Shown: piece after piece, positions 1 to 8,647 of the stretch
Layout: each line of letters starts with the position of its first letter
Numbering within the stretch: position 1 is the stretch's first letter
Assembly: GCA_026391835.1 (NCBI GenBank)
Contig: JAPLDF010000076.1
Location: 46,196-110,195, forward strand
Length of the DNA: 64,000 bases
DNA from: Bacteroidota bacterium
Lineage (GTDB): Bacteria; Bacteroidota; Bacteroidia; Bacteroidales; FEN-979
Reading direction: 5' to 3'
Translations under genes and position numbers: made by a program
The notes under the pieces: generated by a model
What the model saw: the letters and a program-made list of their open reading frames with translations, nothing else
What the model was told of the DNA's origin: nothing
Database searches by the model: none

Positions 1-1
1 G

Positions 2-742
2 AATTCAAATAAAAAACTCACCCCGGTCTGGCACCAGGGTTTCGACGGGCTGCTTGATGCGTACCTTGGCAAGGTTCCGGAGAAATTCACCTACAAAGGC
101 AAGGATTATACGGCCAAATCGTTTTCCGATATGATGGGGCTCAACCCCGACGATTATGTTGAATTGAGCTCTTACACCCATCATCCATTTTATGCGCCGT
201 TTATCCTGGAAGTTCCGGATAACTGGGAAATGGGTCAGGTATACAATATTCCTGTTGATGAGCTGATCCAGGTGATTGACAACTCGATCAACCAGGGTTA
301 CACGGTTGTTTGGGGAGCCGATGTCAGTGAAAAAGGATTCGCATGGAAAAGCGGCGTTGCCGTTGTTCCCGATAAGAATGCCACTGAAATAGCAGGTATG
401 GAGAGCGGTAAATGGTCCAAGATGTCGGATGCCGACAAGGATAAATTGCTCTACAAATTTGACAAGCCAAATCCGGAAAAGAAGGTCACACAGGAGATGC
501 GCCAGGTTGAATTTGACAATTACCAGACAACCGACGATCACGGCATGCACCTCACCGGGATCGCCAAAGACCAGAACGGTACCAGATACTACCTGATCAA
601 GAACTCCTGGGGCCTTGACGGAAGTCCCTACAAGGGCTACTTCTATGCATCAGAATCGTATATGAGATTGAAAACCATGGATATCATGGTTCATAAAAAT
701 GCCATCCCGAAAGAAATAAGGAAGAAACTTGGCATAAATTAA
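2..742 (+). CDS. C1-family aminopeptidase (aminopeptidase C / bleomycin hydrolase type), 3' part
   Basis: The reading frame is open from the window edge, so the N-terminus and catalytic Cys lie outside. The visible 246 residues are the C-terminal half of a papain-fold aminopeptidase of the PepC/bleomycin hydrolase type. The motif NPDDYVELSSYTHHPFY is typical of the family. The catalytic His lies in DHGMHLTG (His codon 548-550) and the catalytic Asn in KNSWG (Asn codon 602-604). The family trims N-terminal residues from peptides; Bacteroidota members are often exported, but the signal region is not visible here. A good terminator follows 40 bp downstream. The family call is firm and the substrate unknown. 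Confidence 0.9.
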   Translation, partial: NSNKKLTPVWHQGFDGLLDAYLGKVPEKFTYKGKDYTAKSFSDMMGLNPDDYVELSSYTHHPFYAPFILEVPDNWEMGQVYNIPVDELIQVIDNSINQGYTVVWGADVSEKGFAWKSGVAVVPDKNATEIAGMESGKWSKMSDADKDKLLYKFDKPNPEKKVTQEMRQVEFDNYQTTDDHGMHLTGIAKDQNGTRYYLIKNSWGLDGSPYKGYFYASESYMRLKTMDIMVHKNAIPKEIRKKLGIN

Positions 743-781
743 TCACCTTGATTAATAATCCCCGCCTGCGTAAGCATGCAG

Positions 782-813
782 AAGGCTCCGGAATTGACCG
801 GGGCCTTTTTTTT
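782..813 (+). terminator. Rho-independent terminator after the C1 peptidase gene
   Basis: A 10-bp stem AAGGCTCCGG / CCGGGGCCTT (one mismatch) with a six-base loop is followed directly by a run of eight T. It sits 40 bp after the stop codon. Confidence 0.8.
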
Positions 814-1290
814 ATTACCTCCCCTTCCGTCATTGAATTATCTTCCATTCCCCGTCCTGAAGGTAATAGTTATCCCAACCGGTAAACACCACAACACAAA
901 CTGCCAGGCATCACTCCCCATCGAAATCTTCATGTGGTTTTATCTGCAACATCCAGGTGTCATGCTACATGGCATTTGGCAATACAGATACATAACAATC
1001 ACTTGTTTTACAGTTCATGGCAGCTTTGGAATTGGTATGTAATAATGAAAAAATATTTTAAATGACTTGACAAAGCTATTATCATATAGTATATTAGCGC
1101 AAAAAATAGATATATACCCTCATTGTACTGCCTTGCTTTTTTTAAAGTCCGGTAAATACATGTATTTGTTTGAATATGATAAATAAGTACAACATCTTAT
1201 ATCACTACAAATATAGATCAAATATATTCTAACATACTAACAACAAAGAAGTTGATGTTATATTATTATCAATGCAATTATAAACTAAAA
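814..1290. other. Intergenic spacer, AT-rich from about 1040
   Basis: There is no convincing gene here. A short open frame at 776-1042 begins inside the terminator and has no protein-like features. The second half is strongly AT-rich and probably holds the promoter of the metzincin gene, but I found no clear TAnnTTTG match. Confidence 0.5.
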
Positions 1291-1297
1291 AAGGAGG
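1291..1297 (+). promoter_or_regulatory. Strong Shine-Dalgarno site of the metzincin gene
   Basis: AAGGAGG lies six bases before the ATG at 1304. Strong Shine-Dalgarno sites are unusual in Bacteroidota and most genes in this window lack one; the only other equally strong one is at 3536. Confidence 0.75.
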
Positions 1298-1303
1298 AAA
1301 CCT

Positions 1304-3397
1304 ATGAATCCATTAAATCCTGCAAGTGCTCAGCATGCAGATGATCCGTTAAACCTTTGGGAGATGTCGGTCGAAGAGATGGCCGGTTTTGGAGAATCGG
1401 CAGATGGTATGAACAGCCCGGCCCATGAAGGTGAGGGTGAAAACTTAACGGCAGCCGGTGGCACCTTGAACCCGGAGCCAAAACCTGTGAAAACACCAAT
1501 TGTATTGGCATTAAAAAAGAACCCGGTCAGCGGCCGCTACCGCGGGACTTTTAGCATGTTCCAGCTCGAACTGCGTGTAGATGTTGACCGTACACGGCCG
1601 ATGAACCGCCTGAGTGCCGATTTCTTCCAGGTAAGCGGGGCAACGACCACCTATTATGGTTCATTTGTCGTGAACCTGCCAGCAATTACAGTAAGCAATA
1701 CACAGGTTGTCGTAAGGGGAGCCGGGAACTTTACCTTCGCCAATACCTACTCGGTGGTCCAGGTCACTATTCCGCGGCGAACCATCTTACAATCAATGGC
1801 ACCCGCCACCGTGCAGTTTTTTACAACAGGCGGTGCTGCAGGTGCAACCTACATATGTTCCTTTGAATCCATCTATTTCAGAACCGTGCGGGTTGAAACC
1901 GACCGTGTTTTAAATGTGGCTACCCCCGTGTTTAACAGCTACAATACAGGCGCTCTTCCTTCCGGCGGACCGGCCCGGAACCTGAGTGTTATCAGTTCCT
2001 ATGCCGAAGCAGGCATCGAAATGATCTCCACCCCGGGCAGTGATATCGTCAATATTGGTGAAGCTGGTCCAAACGTCTCATGGAGCAATGCTGAATTGCA
2101 TGCTTCCATGCAGCGTCACTTTTCATTGTGGGCTGACACGCAGCAATGGTCGGTCTGGCAGCTTGTGGCCCAACTGCATGATCAGGGTCCCGGGCTGTAC
2201 GGCATCATGTTCGACCAGCAGGGCAAACAACGACAGGGCTGTGCCGTTTTCCATGCCAGCATAGGGGGGGCGGCAGCAGCGCAGCAGCGTCTCCAGCTAT
2301 ATACCTATGTGCATGAACTTGGCCACTGTTTCAACCTAATGCATTCATGGCAGAAGCAATACGCTTCTCCGCCGGGTGTAAACAAGCCGAATGCAATGTC
2401 GTGGATGAACTACCCATGGAATTATCCAGCCGGCGGGGCAGTTGCATTCTGGAACTCATTCCCGTTCCAGTTCGACAACGAGGAGATCATCCACCTTCGC
2501 CACGCCTATCGCAACAACATCATCATGGGCGGAAACGACTTTATGATCAATGCAGCCCTGGGCAGAAATGTAATGGCAGACTCGGTAAAAGAAGATTCCG
2601 GGGTGTGCCTGAACATATCCACTCATCAGAAGAGTTTCGCACTGGGCGAGCCTGTTGTACTGCAGATTGAACTGTGCACGACCGATTCAAGGGGGAAACG
2701 TGTTCATACCTGGTTACACCCGAATTTCGGGATGGTGAAGGTTGTTATTCGCAAACCAAACGGTGAAGTCGTGGCATATGAGCCATTGATAGATCACCTG
2801 GTGGGAGCCAGTGAAACCACCCTTGGCAGGGACGATGTCATAAAGGACAGCGCTTACATCGGCTACGGGAAAGACGGCTTCTATTTTGACCAGCCCGGCT
2901 ATTACCTGGTTCGTGCAACCTATGCGGCACTGGATGGTTCAGAAGTGATGTCTGACGTCATCAGGATCCGGGTCCGCTACCCGGTATCTGTAACCGAGGA
3001 GTCACTGGCCGATCTATTCATGGGTGAGGACCAGGGTACATTGCTTTACCTCCTTGGTTCCGACAATGAATCGCTCAAACACGGCAACGATGCCTTTGAT
3101 GAGGTTCTGGAGAGATATGAGAAACATCCGATGGCAAACTATGCCCGTTTGATCAAAGGAATAAACGCCAGCCGTAATTTTAAGACAATTACGGATGAGG
3201 CAGCAAACCGGATGATCATAAGAAAGGCACAATTGACCGAAAGCACCAGTTTGTTGACATCTGTGGCTACTTCCGGGATCCTCGATCCTGTTTCAGCTCA
3301 AATGACATTGTCGAGCCTGGCGGATGTTCAAACCAGGGACGGCAACAAGGCAGGCGCAAAAAAAACACTCAGCACGCTTTCAGGGTTGAAGGGTTGA
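1304..3397 (+). CDS. Metzincin-like zinc metalloprotease without a signal peptide
   Basis: The protein has 697 residues. The zinc-binding motif HELGHCFNLMH starts at residue 337 and fits HExxHxxxxxH, with Asn where metzincins usually have Gly. A Met-turn candidate, NAMSW (Met 365), follows about 20 residues later. Residues 1-50 are acidic and polar with no hydrophobic stretch, so there is no Sec signal, lipobox or T9SS tail. Residues 60-250 look beta-rich. The C-terminal 130 residues look helical and resemble TPR-like repeats. It is probably a secreted or delivered peptidase using a non-classical route, or a self-acting cytosolic one. The next gene shares the same strong ribosome site and may be a partner. 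I do not recognise a named family. Confidence 0.7.
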   Translation: MNPLNPASAQHADDPLNLWEMSVEEMAGFGESADGMNSPAHEGEGENLTAAGGTLNPEPKPVKTPIVLALKKNPVSGRYRGTFSMFQLELRVDVDRTRPMNRLSADFFQVSGATTTYYGSFVVNLPAITVSNTQVVVRGAGNFTFANTYSVVQVTIPRRTILQSMAPATVQFFTTGGAAGATYICSFESIYFRTVRVETDRVLNVATPVFNSYNTGALPSGGPARNLSVISSYAEAGIEMISTPGSDIVNIGEAGPNVSWSNAELHASMQRHFSLWADTQQWSVWQLVAQLHDQGPGLYGIMFDQQGKQRQGCAVFHASIGGAAAAQQRLQLYTYVHELGHCFNLMHSWQKQYASPPGVNKPNAMSWMNYPWNYPAGGAVAFWNSFPFQFDNEEIIHLRHAYRNNIIMGGNDFMINAALGRNVMADSVKEDSGVCLNISTHQKSFALGEPVVLQIELCTTDSRGKRVHTWLHPNFGMVKVVIRKPNGEVVAYEPLIDHLVGASETTLGRDDVIKDSAYIGYGKDGFYFDQPGYYLVRATYAALDGSEVMSDVIRIRVRYPVSVTEESLADLFMGEDQGTLLYLLGSDNESLKHGNDAFDEVLERYEKHPMANYARLIKGINASRNFKTITDEAANRMIIRKAQLTESTSLLTSVATSGILDPVSAQMTLSSLADVQTRDGNKAGAKKTLSTLSGLKG

Positions 3398-3424
3398 AAA
3401 TGACGGCCTGATGCATTGAAAATC

Positions 3425-3512
3425 GCCGGCAATGACTAACTTTGTCAGTCATCAGCCGGCCTTCACACCTAGTTCACGGGGCCGACCTGCACCTTAGGTT
3501 GCAGCCGGCCCC
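3425..3512 (+). promoter_or_regulatory. Two consecutive strong hairpins between the protease and the 97-aa gene
   Basis: The first hairpin (3425-3460) pairs GCCGGC with GCCGGC and ATGACT with AGTCAT. The second (3478-3512) pairs GGGGCCG with CGGCCCC and CTGCA with TGCAG. Neither is followed by a T-run, so they are not standard terminators. They could attenuate, protect an mRNA end, or mark a processing site between the two genes. Confidence 0.5.
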
Positions 3513-3535
3513 GGTGCTGGTAGAATCTCAAACTT

Positions 3536-3543
3536 AAAGGAGG
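3536..3543 (+). promoter_or_regulatory. Strong Shine-Dalgarno site of the 97-aa gene
   Basis: AAAGGAGG lies six bases before the ATG at 3550. It has the same layout as the site in front of the metzincin gene, which suggests that the two genes belong together. Confidence 0.7.
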
Positions 3544-3549
3544 AATATC

Positions 3550-3843
3550 ATGCAGTTATATGTCAAACTTCGGGATGGTTTTAAAAATGACACGGTCTCC
3601 ATCACCGTGGATGGAAATGAGATTTATCATAAAACCGGCGTCACCACCGACCTGACGATATCATTTGCAGATGGTGCGGATGTTCCTGTTGATAACCCGG
3701 TTGTTATGCTTGAGGTCTTGGTAAAGGGTGGCCTGCGAAACGCAAAAGAGATCCGGGTAAAAGAGACTCCCTATGTGGGTGTATGGATCATGGATGGTAA
3801 GATGGAACTCAGGGCGACACAGGAGGAAGTCCCCATGATGTAA
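3550..3843 (+). CDS. Small beta-rich protein of unknown function, downstream of the metzincin
   Basis: The protein has 97 residues, no signal peptide and no membrane segment. Its sequence alternates hydrophobic and polar residues in a pattern expected of a small beta-sandwich (for example VSITVDG, LTISFADG, VVMLEVLV). I recognise no family. Its strong ribosome site matches that of the protease 150 bp upstream, and the two are the only such genes nearby. An inhibitor, chaperone or accessory subunit of the protease is a reasonable guess from position alone. It converges on aat, with 18 bp between the stops. Confidence 0.6.
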   Translation: MQLYVKLRDGFKNDTVSITVDGNEIYHKTGVTTDLTISFADGADVPVDNPVVMLEVLVKGGLRNAKEIRVKETPYVGVWIMDGKMELRATQEEVPMM

Positions 3844-3861
3844 GCATCTGCGGGAGGCCGT

Positions 3862-4539
3862 CTATCGCCAGGAACCGCTGGCAGTGGGTATCAGCAATGC
3901 TTTTTTTAATAATTCAAGATAATCAGGCCTTGGGATCAGGGTTGCGCCAAATCGCATCAGGTGGGATGTCTCAACCTGGCAGTCGATAAACATAACCCCA
4001 TGCTGCCGGCATCGTTCAACAAGCGCATTGAAGGCAACCTTGGAGGCGTTGTTCATGGTGAAGAACATGCTTTCGCCAAAAAACGCATCGCCCAGTGCCA
4101 GGCCATAAAGACCACCTACAAGTTCTTCCCGGTAAAACACCTCCACTGAATGTGCATATCCCTGGTAGTGCAGGTTTTTGTAAGCTTCAATGAAATCATC
4201 GGAGATCCAGGTGCCGTCCTGCCCGGGCCTCGGCGTGGCTGCACAACTTTCAATGACCTGGTCAAAAGCTGTGTCATACCTGACTGTGAACCTGTTGCTC
4301 CTGATCACCCGATTAAGCGAATCCGTGAGGTTGAACTGATCGGGAAACATCACCATCCGCGGATCGGGAGAGAACCAGAAAAAATCGTCTTCGTCCCTGA
4401 ACCAGGGAAAGATGCCATGGGTATAAGCTTCCAGCAACCGTTCTACCGACAAATCGCCGCCAATGGCGACCAGCCCGTCCGGCTCGGCTTCATCAACCGG
4501 CGGAAAATACGGCTCTTCAGGTAATAAATATACTGTCAT
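3862..4539 (-). CDS. aat: Leucyl/phenylalanyl-tRNA--protein transferase
   Basis: This enzyme attaches Leu or Phe from charged tRNA to the N-terminus of proteins that begin with Lys or Arg, which marks them for ClpS/ClpAP degradation (bacterial N-end rule). The length of 225 residues is normal for the family. The block GDLSVERLLEAYTHGIFPW near residues 28-46, the FFWFSPDPRMV segment and HLMRFGA near the end are family signatures. A clpS gene lies 14 kb away in the same window. An ATTCG-rich repeat separates it from the aminotransferase on the same strand. Confidence 0.95.
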   Translation of the reverse strand: MTVYLLPEEPYFPPVDEAEPDGLVAIGGDLSVERLLEAYTHGIFPWFRDEDDFFWFSPDPRMVMFPDQFNLTDSLNRVIRSNRFTVRYDTAFDQVIESCAATPRPGQDGTWISDDFIEAYKNLHYQGYAHSVEVFYREELVGGLYGLALGDAFFGESMFFTMNNASKVAFNALVERCRQHGVMFIDCQVETSHLMRFGATLIPRPDYLELLKKALLIPTASGSWR

Positions 4540-4559
4540 GACTTATGAAATCCCATTCA

Positions 4560-4622
4560 AAATTCATTATTCGTTATTCGATATTCATTATTCGATATTC
4601 ATCATTCGTTATTCAGTATTCG
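4560..4622. repeat. Short degenerate tandem repeat of ATTCG / ATTCATT units
   Basis: About ten copies of TATTCG, ATTCATT and ATTCGTT variants follow one another. The repeat fills the 69-bp gap between aat and the aminotransferase and runs into the last codons of the latter. Confidence 0.8.
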
Positions 4623-5814
4623 ATCTTCCCCCGGCCTCCGTCAGTGCCAGAATCACCTTCCCACACGCCAGTTCAATCTCATCATCAGTAATGGTCAGGG
4701 GAGGGGCAATGCGGAACGTTGCCGGCTTAAAGAGATACCAGTCGATGATCAACCCCTGTTTCAGTGCTGCTTCCATGAACTGTCCTCTTTTTTCGGGGTT
4801 CGCAAGGTCGATGCCCAGCGCCAGGCCTGCGCGCCTGATTTCCCGGACACCAGGGTGGTGCGCAAGTTTTTCTTCAATTTTTTTGCCTTTTTCTTCAGCC
4901 AGAGGGATGAGTCCTTCCGAGATCAGCACGTCAAGCCCCGCCAGTGCTGCCGCACAGCTCACCGGGTGCCCCCCGAACGTGGTGATATGCCCCAGCTCGG
5001 GGTTGAACGCCAGGGTATCCATCACCTTCTTCGGAGCAATGAAGGCCCCAAGCGGCATGCCGGCACCCAGTGCCTTTGCAAGGACAAGGATGTCGGGAAC
5101 AAAGTCGTGGTGCTCAAAACTGAACAGCTTGCCGGTGCGCCCCATGCCCATCTGCACATCGTCGACAATGATCAGCACACCGTCGCGGGCACACCGTTTT
5201 TTCAGCTGGTGCAGGAAATACTTCTCCACCGGGATGATCCCCGCCTCGGCCTGTACAAGCTCAATGACGACGCAGGCGGTGCGTTTCGAGATCTTTTCGA
5301 GGTGGCAGTAGTTGTTGAATTCAATCTGCCTGACATCGGGAAGCAATGGCCTGTAGGCATTTTTCAACGCCTCGTTGCCGAGGATGCTCAAACTTCCATG
5401 GGTGCTCCCGTGATAAGCGTCAATGAATGAGATGATTTCGGTGCGGCCGGTGAAGCGTTTGGCCAGTTTCAGCGCACCCTCAATGGCTTCGCTGCCGGAA
5501 TTGACAAAATAGACGGAGTCGAGTTTCTCAGGTAAAAGTCCGGCCAGCCGTTCGGCGAGGTGAACCTGCGGCGACTGGATAAACTCGCCGTAGACATTCA
5601 GGTGCAGGTATTTGTCAAGCTGATCCCTGATCGCTTCAAGCACTTTCGGATGGCGGTGCCCGGTATTGCTCACGGCGATTCCTGAAACCAGGTCGATGTA
5701 CTGCTCGCCCGACGTGTCGTAAAGGTAGATCCCTTCTGCTCTTTCAATCTCCAGCCCCACCGGGTAAAACGACGGCAACCCGAGGTGCCGGTAAAACAAT
5801 TCTCGCTCAGTCAT
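4609..5814 (-). CDS. Class III PLP-dependent aminotransferase (acetylornithine/ornithine type)
   Basis: The 401-residue protein belongs to fold-type I, class III aminotransferases, which move an amino group from omega-amino substrates to 2-oxoglutarate. Visible signatures are NSGSEAIEGALKLA (residues 105-118), the PLP ring-binding region IIVDDVQMGMGRTG (215-228), and the PLP lysine K247 in LAKALGAGMPLG. The usual DEVQ is DDVQ here, a conservative change. It is alone rather than inside an arginine operon, so the substrate cannot be fixed. A -7 promoter box lies just upstream. Confidence 0.88.
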   Translation of the reverse strand: MTERELFYRHLGLPSFYPVGLEIERAEGIYLYDTSGEQYIDLVSGIAVSNTGHRHPKVLEAIRDQLDKYLHLNVYGEFIQSPQVHLAERLAGLLPEKLDSVYFVNSGSEAIEGALKLAKRFTGRTEIISFIDAYHGSTHGSLSILGNEALKNAYRPLLPDVRQIEFNNYCHLEKISKRTACVVIELVQAEAGIIPVEKYFLHQLKKRCARDGVLIIVDDVQMGMGRTGKLFSFEHHDFVPDILVLAKALGAGMPLGAFIAPKKVMDTLAFNPELGHITTFGGHPVSCAAALAGLDVLISEGLIPLAEEKGKKIEEKLAHHPGVREIRRAGLALGIDLANPEKRGQFMEAALKQGLIIDWYLFKPATFRIAPPLTITDDEIELACGKVILALTEAGGRSNTE

Positions 5815-5840
5815 TGATCAGTCAACTTGGTATTATTGCT

Positions 5841-5848
5841 CAAAGATA
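5841..5848 (-). promoter_or_regulatory. Promoter -7 box of the aminotransferase gene
   Basis: On the minus strand this reads TATCTTTG, an exact TAnnTTTG match, 27 bp before the start codon. No clear -33 element was found. Confidence 0.45.
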
Positions 5849-5885
5849 TAAAATCGGGATGGAATAATTACTTTTGCAGGTGAAG

Positions 5886-5949
5886 TGGTGAACGGGTGAA
5901 CGGGTGAACGGGTGAACGGGTGAACTGGTAAACGGGTGAACTGGTAAAC
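5886..5949. repeat. 8-bp tandem repeat GGGTGAAC (with TGGTAAAC variants)
   Basis: Around seven or eight units of GGGTGAAC, GGGTAAAC or TGGTAAAC are arranged head to tail directly upstream of the SDR gene. A shorter array of the same unit follows the SDR gene at 6821-6853. Confidence 0.9.
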
Positions 5950-5957
5950 AGTAATTT

Positions 5958-5994
5958 CCCCTTCCCCTTGAGGGGAAGGGGTCAGGGGGATGAG
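5958..5994. repeat. GC-rich palindromic element, copy 1
   Basis: A hairpin of CCCCTTCCCCTT with GAGGGGAAGGGG is followed by TCAGGGGGATGAGG. A close relative lies at 8671-8708, so it is a dispersed element and not a gene-specific signal. Confidence 0.75.
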
Positions 5995-6016
5995 GTATTG
6001 ATTAAATTGCAAACCA

Positions 6017-6811
6017 ATGAAAGATAAAGTAGTCATCATCACCGGTGCCTCTTCCGGCATCGGCAGGGCACTTGCGTTTGAGTTCGCAAGGCGCGGGGCG
6101 AAAATTGTCCTGGCATCCCGCTCGGGCATGTCCGATCCGGGATTGTTACAGTTATCTCCGGATATGCTGGATGTCCGTACGGACGTTACCAGGGAATCCG
6201 ACTGCAACGCCCTGATCCAGAAGACAGTTGAGAAATTCGGCCGGATCGACATCCTGGTCAACAATGCCGGTATCTCCATGCGTGCGCTGTTCAGCGAAGT
6301 CAGCCTGGTTGTGATCCGCCAGCTGATGGATACCAACTTCTGGGGAACGGTGTACTGCTCCAAGTTTGCATTGCCATACCTGCTTGCGTCAAAGGGGTCG
6401 TTGGTCGGCGTCTCTTCTGTTGCCGGCTACAAGGGGCTTCCCGGGCGGACCGGCTACTCCGCCTCGAAATTCGCCATGCAGGGATTTCTCGAAGTTGTCC
6501 GCATCGAGAACATGAAAAAAGGGCTGCACGTATTGATTGCCTGTCCCGGGTTTACTGCGTCGAACATCCGCAATGTCGCGCTGTCAAAGGATGGCTCCGC
6601 ACAGGGCGAAACACCGCTCGACGAAAGCCGGCTCATGACTGCTGAACAGGTTGCGGTCCATATCATCCATGCCATTGAGAATAGAAAGGACCGGCTTACC
6701 CTCACCACCATGGGAAAAATGACCGTATTGCTGAATAAGTTCTTCCCGAAGTTTATGGACAAGATGGTTTACAATCATATGGCGAAGGAGGCGAATTCAC
6801 CGTTTAAGTGA
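6017..6811 (+). CDS. Short-chain dehydrogenase/reductase (SDR)
   Basis: The 264-residue protein is a classical SDR. The NAD(P) fingerprint GASSGIG is at residues 10-16, NNAG at 82-85 and the active site YxxxK at Tyr147/Lys151 (YSASK). A C-terminal extension past residue 230 carries a hydrophobic, basic stretch. The first Gly-rich loop followed by Ala-Ser-Arg-Ser suggests NADP preference, but this is not certain. It stands alone between two arrays of the same 8-bp tandem repeat. The substrate is not predictable. Confidence 0.88.
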   Translation: MKDKVVIITGASSGIGRALAFEFARRGAKIVLASRSGMSDPGLLQLSPDMLDVRTDVTRESDCNALIQKTVEKFGRIDILVNNAGISMRALFSEVSLVVIRQLMDTNFWGTVYCSKFALPYLLASKGSLVGVSSVAGYKGLPGRTGYSASKFAMQGFLEVVRIENMKKGLHVLIACPGFTASNIRNVALSKDGSAQGETPLDESRLMTAEQVAVHIIHAIENRKDRLTLTTMGKMTVLLNKFFPKFMDKMVYNHMAKEANSPFK

Positions 6812-6820
6812 TTGGGAAAT

Positions 6821-6853
6821 GGGTAAACGGGTAAACGGGTAAACGGGTGAACG
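6821..6853. repeat. 8-bp tandem repeat GGGTAAAC, second array
   Basis: Four units of GGGTAAAC/GGGTGAAC begin nine bases after the SDR stop codon. The unit is the same as in the array at 5886-5949, so the SDR gene is framed by the repeat. Confidence 0.88.
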
Positions 6854-6878
6854 ATTTCCTCGCGCCGTAGGTGCGCAA

Positions 6879-8567
6879 TTATTTATTGATGATAATTTTT
6901 TCTGAAAAATTCATCCTGCCATCTGAAAGCAGGGCATTGTAAATTCCCCTGGGTTTATCCGAAAGGTCCAGGGAGATTGTATCCGCGTTCACATCCACCG
7001 GCATCTGTTGTACAACCATTCCCAGGTTGTTATATATTGTTAGCACGAGATGTTGCCCAAGCCGGAATTCACCGGGGAGGATGACAGTACATTTGCCATC
7101 ATTCGGATTGGCATAGATGACCAGTTGATTTCCCGGTTTCCTCTCTTCCACGCCAAACCCATAGAATGGCCCGTATTTCGCCACGAAGATGTCTCTTTCG
7201 CCGTTACTGGTTAATGTATCCGGACCGAAATTTGTGGCATTCCTGAATTGCCCCGCAACGATGCAATACCCGTTTGAATCAACTGCCACCGAAGTACCCC
7301 CTTTAGAATGTGTTTGGGCATAATCAGTTAGCGCCTGGTTAACCCCGATACAATTCCCGTTATCATCATACCCGACAATAAACATAACTACATTCATGGG
7401 AGAATCTCCAGCAGTCACCGAACAATTTCCAAAGTACGAAGCAGGATTTTCAATACCACTGAAAGATATATATCCAGTTATATAGATATTGTTATTTATT
7501 CCAAAAGTCATTTCGGCTGGTTCAACCCAGTTATTCCCATTGCCACTTGATGCCCTCACCCATATTGGATTTCCCAAATAATCAAATTTTACGAGATAAA
7601 ATTGCATTCCTCCTGTGTGGTTTATTATTGTGTCATTCCCAAATATGAAATCAGCACCACAATCGCCACTTATATAAAAATTATTATTATTGTCAATCCC
7701 TGTATTTATGATCCCGTTTATTGGTCCATTCCCTTCAATTTTAGCCCATTGGGTTGTACCATTTGCATCAATCGATGCAGCAAATATGGGCGACTCCGAA
7801 GGATCCAGTACAAAAGAATCGAAATTGAATGGAGTGTTCACAGTGGCCTTTCCAGCAAGAATTACCTGGCTGCCATTTGTAGCCATACCACACGTATAGA
7901 AGGATTCATCTCCTATGCTCCTTGCCCATTGGCATTTCCCCTGGGCATTGTATTTTGCGATATAATTGCCGGGACCAATGGTGATACTGTCAAAAGCGGC
8001 TGTACCATAGGCGCTTCCGGCAATAAAAATGTTCCCGTCATTGTCAACACAGGCTTTTTCTGCATAGTCATGCCCGCTTCCGCCGGCTTGTGTTGCCCAG
8101 ATGCAATTCCCGTCAGGATCATACCTGGCCAGGAATATATTTACTGTATTGCTTTGAAAATAATTGCCCCCTATTGAAACATTATAAATATATTGTCCAT
8201 AGAAATAAATATTGTCGATGTTTTTATTCATTGCAACCGAGGCAAAGGCCCCGGAATATTCCGGTCCGGTGATACCTTTAACCCACTGAAAAGTTCCGGA
8301 AGGATCGATTTTACAAAACATGACAGGCAAATAAGGCCCTCCCAATGCACCAGACACCAGGGTGTCATGCCCGAAAACCCCCATCCCGGAATATTTTCCG
8401 GTCATATATGTATTGCCGGCTTTATCGGATGCAATCGTGGCATAATCATCATACATTCCCTTTCCGCAACTTGTTGCCCATTGCCAGCTTTGGGCATGAC
8501 AGTTTAATGAAACAGCAAACAACATCAATAAAAAGCCAAAAACGGGAAAACTTTTCAGGTTGTTCAT
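6879..8567 (-). CDS. Secreted SBBP/beta-propeller-repeat protein with T9SS type A sorting domain
   Basis: The 562-residue protein starts with a signal peptide (residues 1-25, ending NCHAQ). It then has repeated blades of the type WAT..G....D.A..I..D..GN.Y.TG.., the SBBP pattern, up to about residue 470. The last 80 residues form a T9SS type A tail (VIYANPNDGKCTVILPG to KIIINK), which targets the protein to the outer surface through the Por secretion system. Such proteins are surface or released proteins with no known enzymatic function. There is no obvious operon partner. Confidence 0.88.
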   Translation of the reverse strand: MNNLKSFPVFGFLLMLFAVSLNCHAQSWQWATSCGKGMYDDYATIASDKAGNTYMTGKYSGMGVFGHDTLVSGALGGPYLPVMFCKIDPSGTFQWVKGITGPEYSGAFASVAMNKNIDNIYFYGQYIYNVSIGGNYFQSNTVNIFLARYDPDGNCIWATQAGGSGHDYAEKACVDNDGNIFIAGSAYGTAAFDSITIGPGNYIAKYNAQGKCQWARSIGDESFYTCGMATNGSQVILAGKATVNTPFNFDSFVLDPSESPIFAASIDANGTTQWAKIEGNGPINGIINTGIDNNNNFYISGDCGADFIFGNDTIINHTGGMQFYLVKFDYLGNPIWVRASSGNGNNWVEPAEMTFGINNNIYITGYISFSGIENPASYFGNCSVTAGDSPMNVVMFIVGYDDNGNCIGVNQALTDYAQTHSKGGTSVAVDSNGYCIVAGQFRNATNFGPDTLTSNGERDIFVAKYGPFYGFGVEERKPGNQLVIYANPNDGKCTVILPGEFRLGQHLVLTIYNNLGMVVQQMPVDVNADTISLDLSDKPRGIYNALLSDGRMNFSEKIIINK

Positions 8568-8647
8568 CTGAACTGATTTTTGTTGAAAATTGTTCCGTTC
8601 GAATTTCTATGCTAAATTAACATTAAACCTAAAATAAGCAAAACAAA

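Noticed and set aside
776..1042. An 88-codon plus-strand frame after the C1 peptidase
   Set aside because: It begins inside the terminator hairpin and its first residues come from the stem and T-run. No signal, domain or ribosome site was seen.
5833..6363. A 176-codon minus-strand frame over the SDR gene
   Set aside because: Part of it is a translation of the 8-bp repeat and the rest mirrors the SDR coding sequence.
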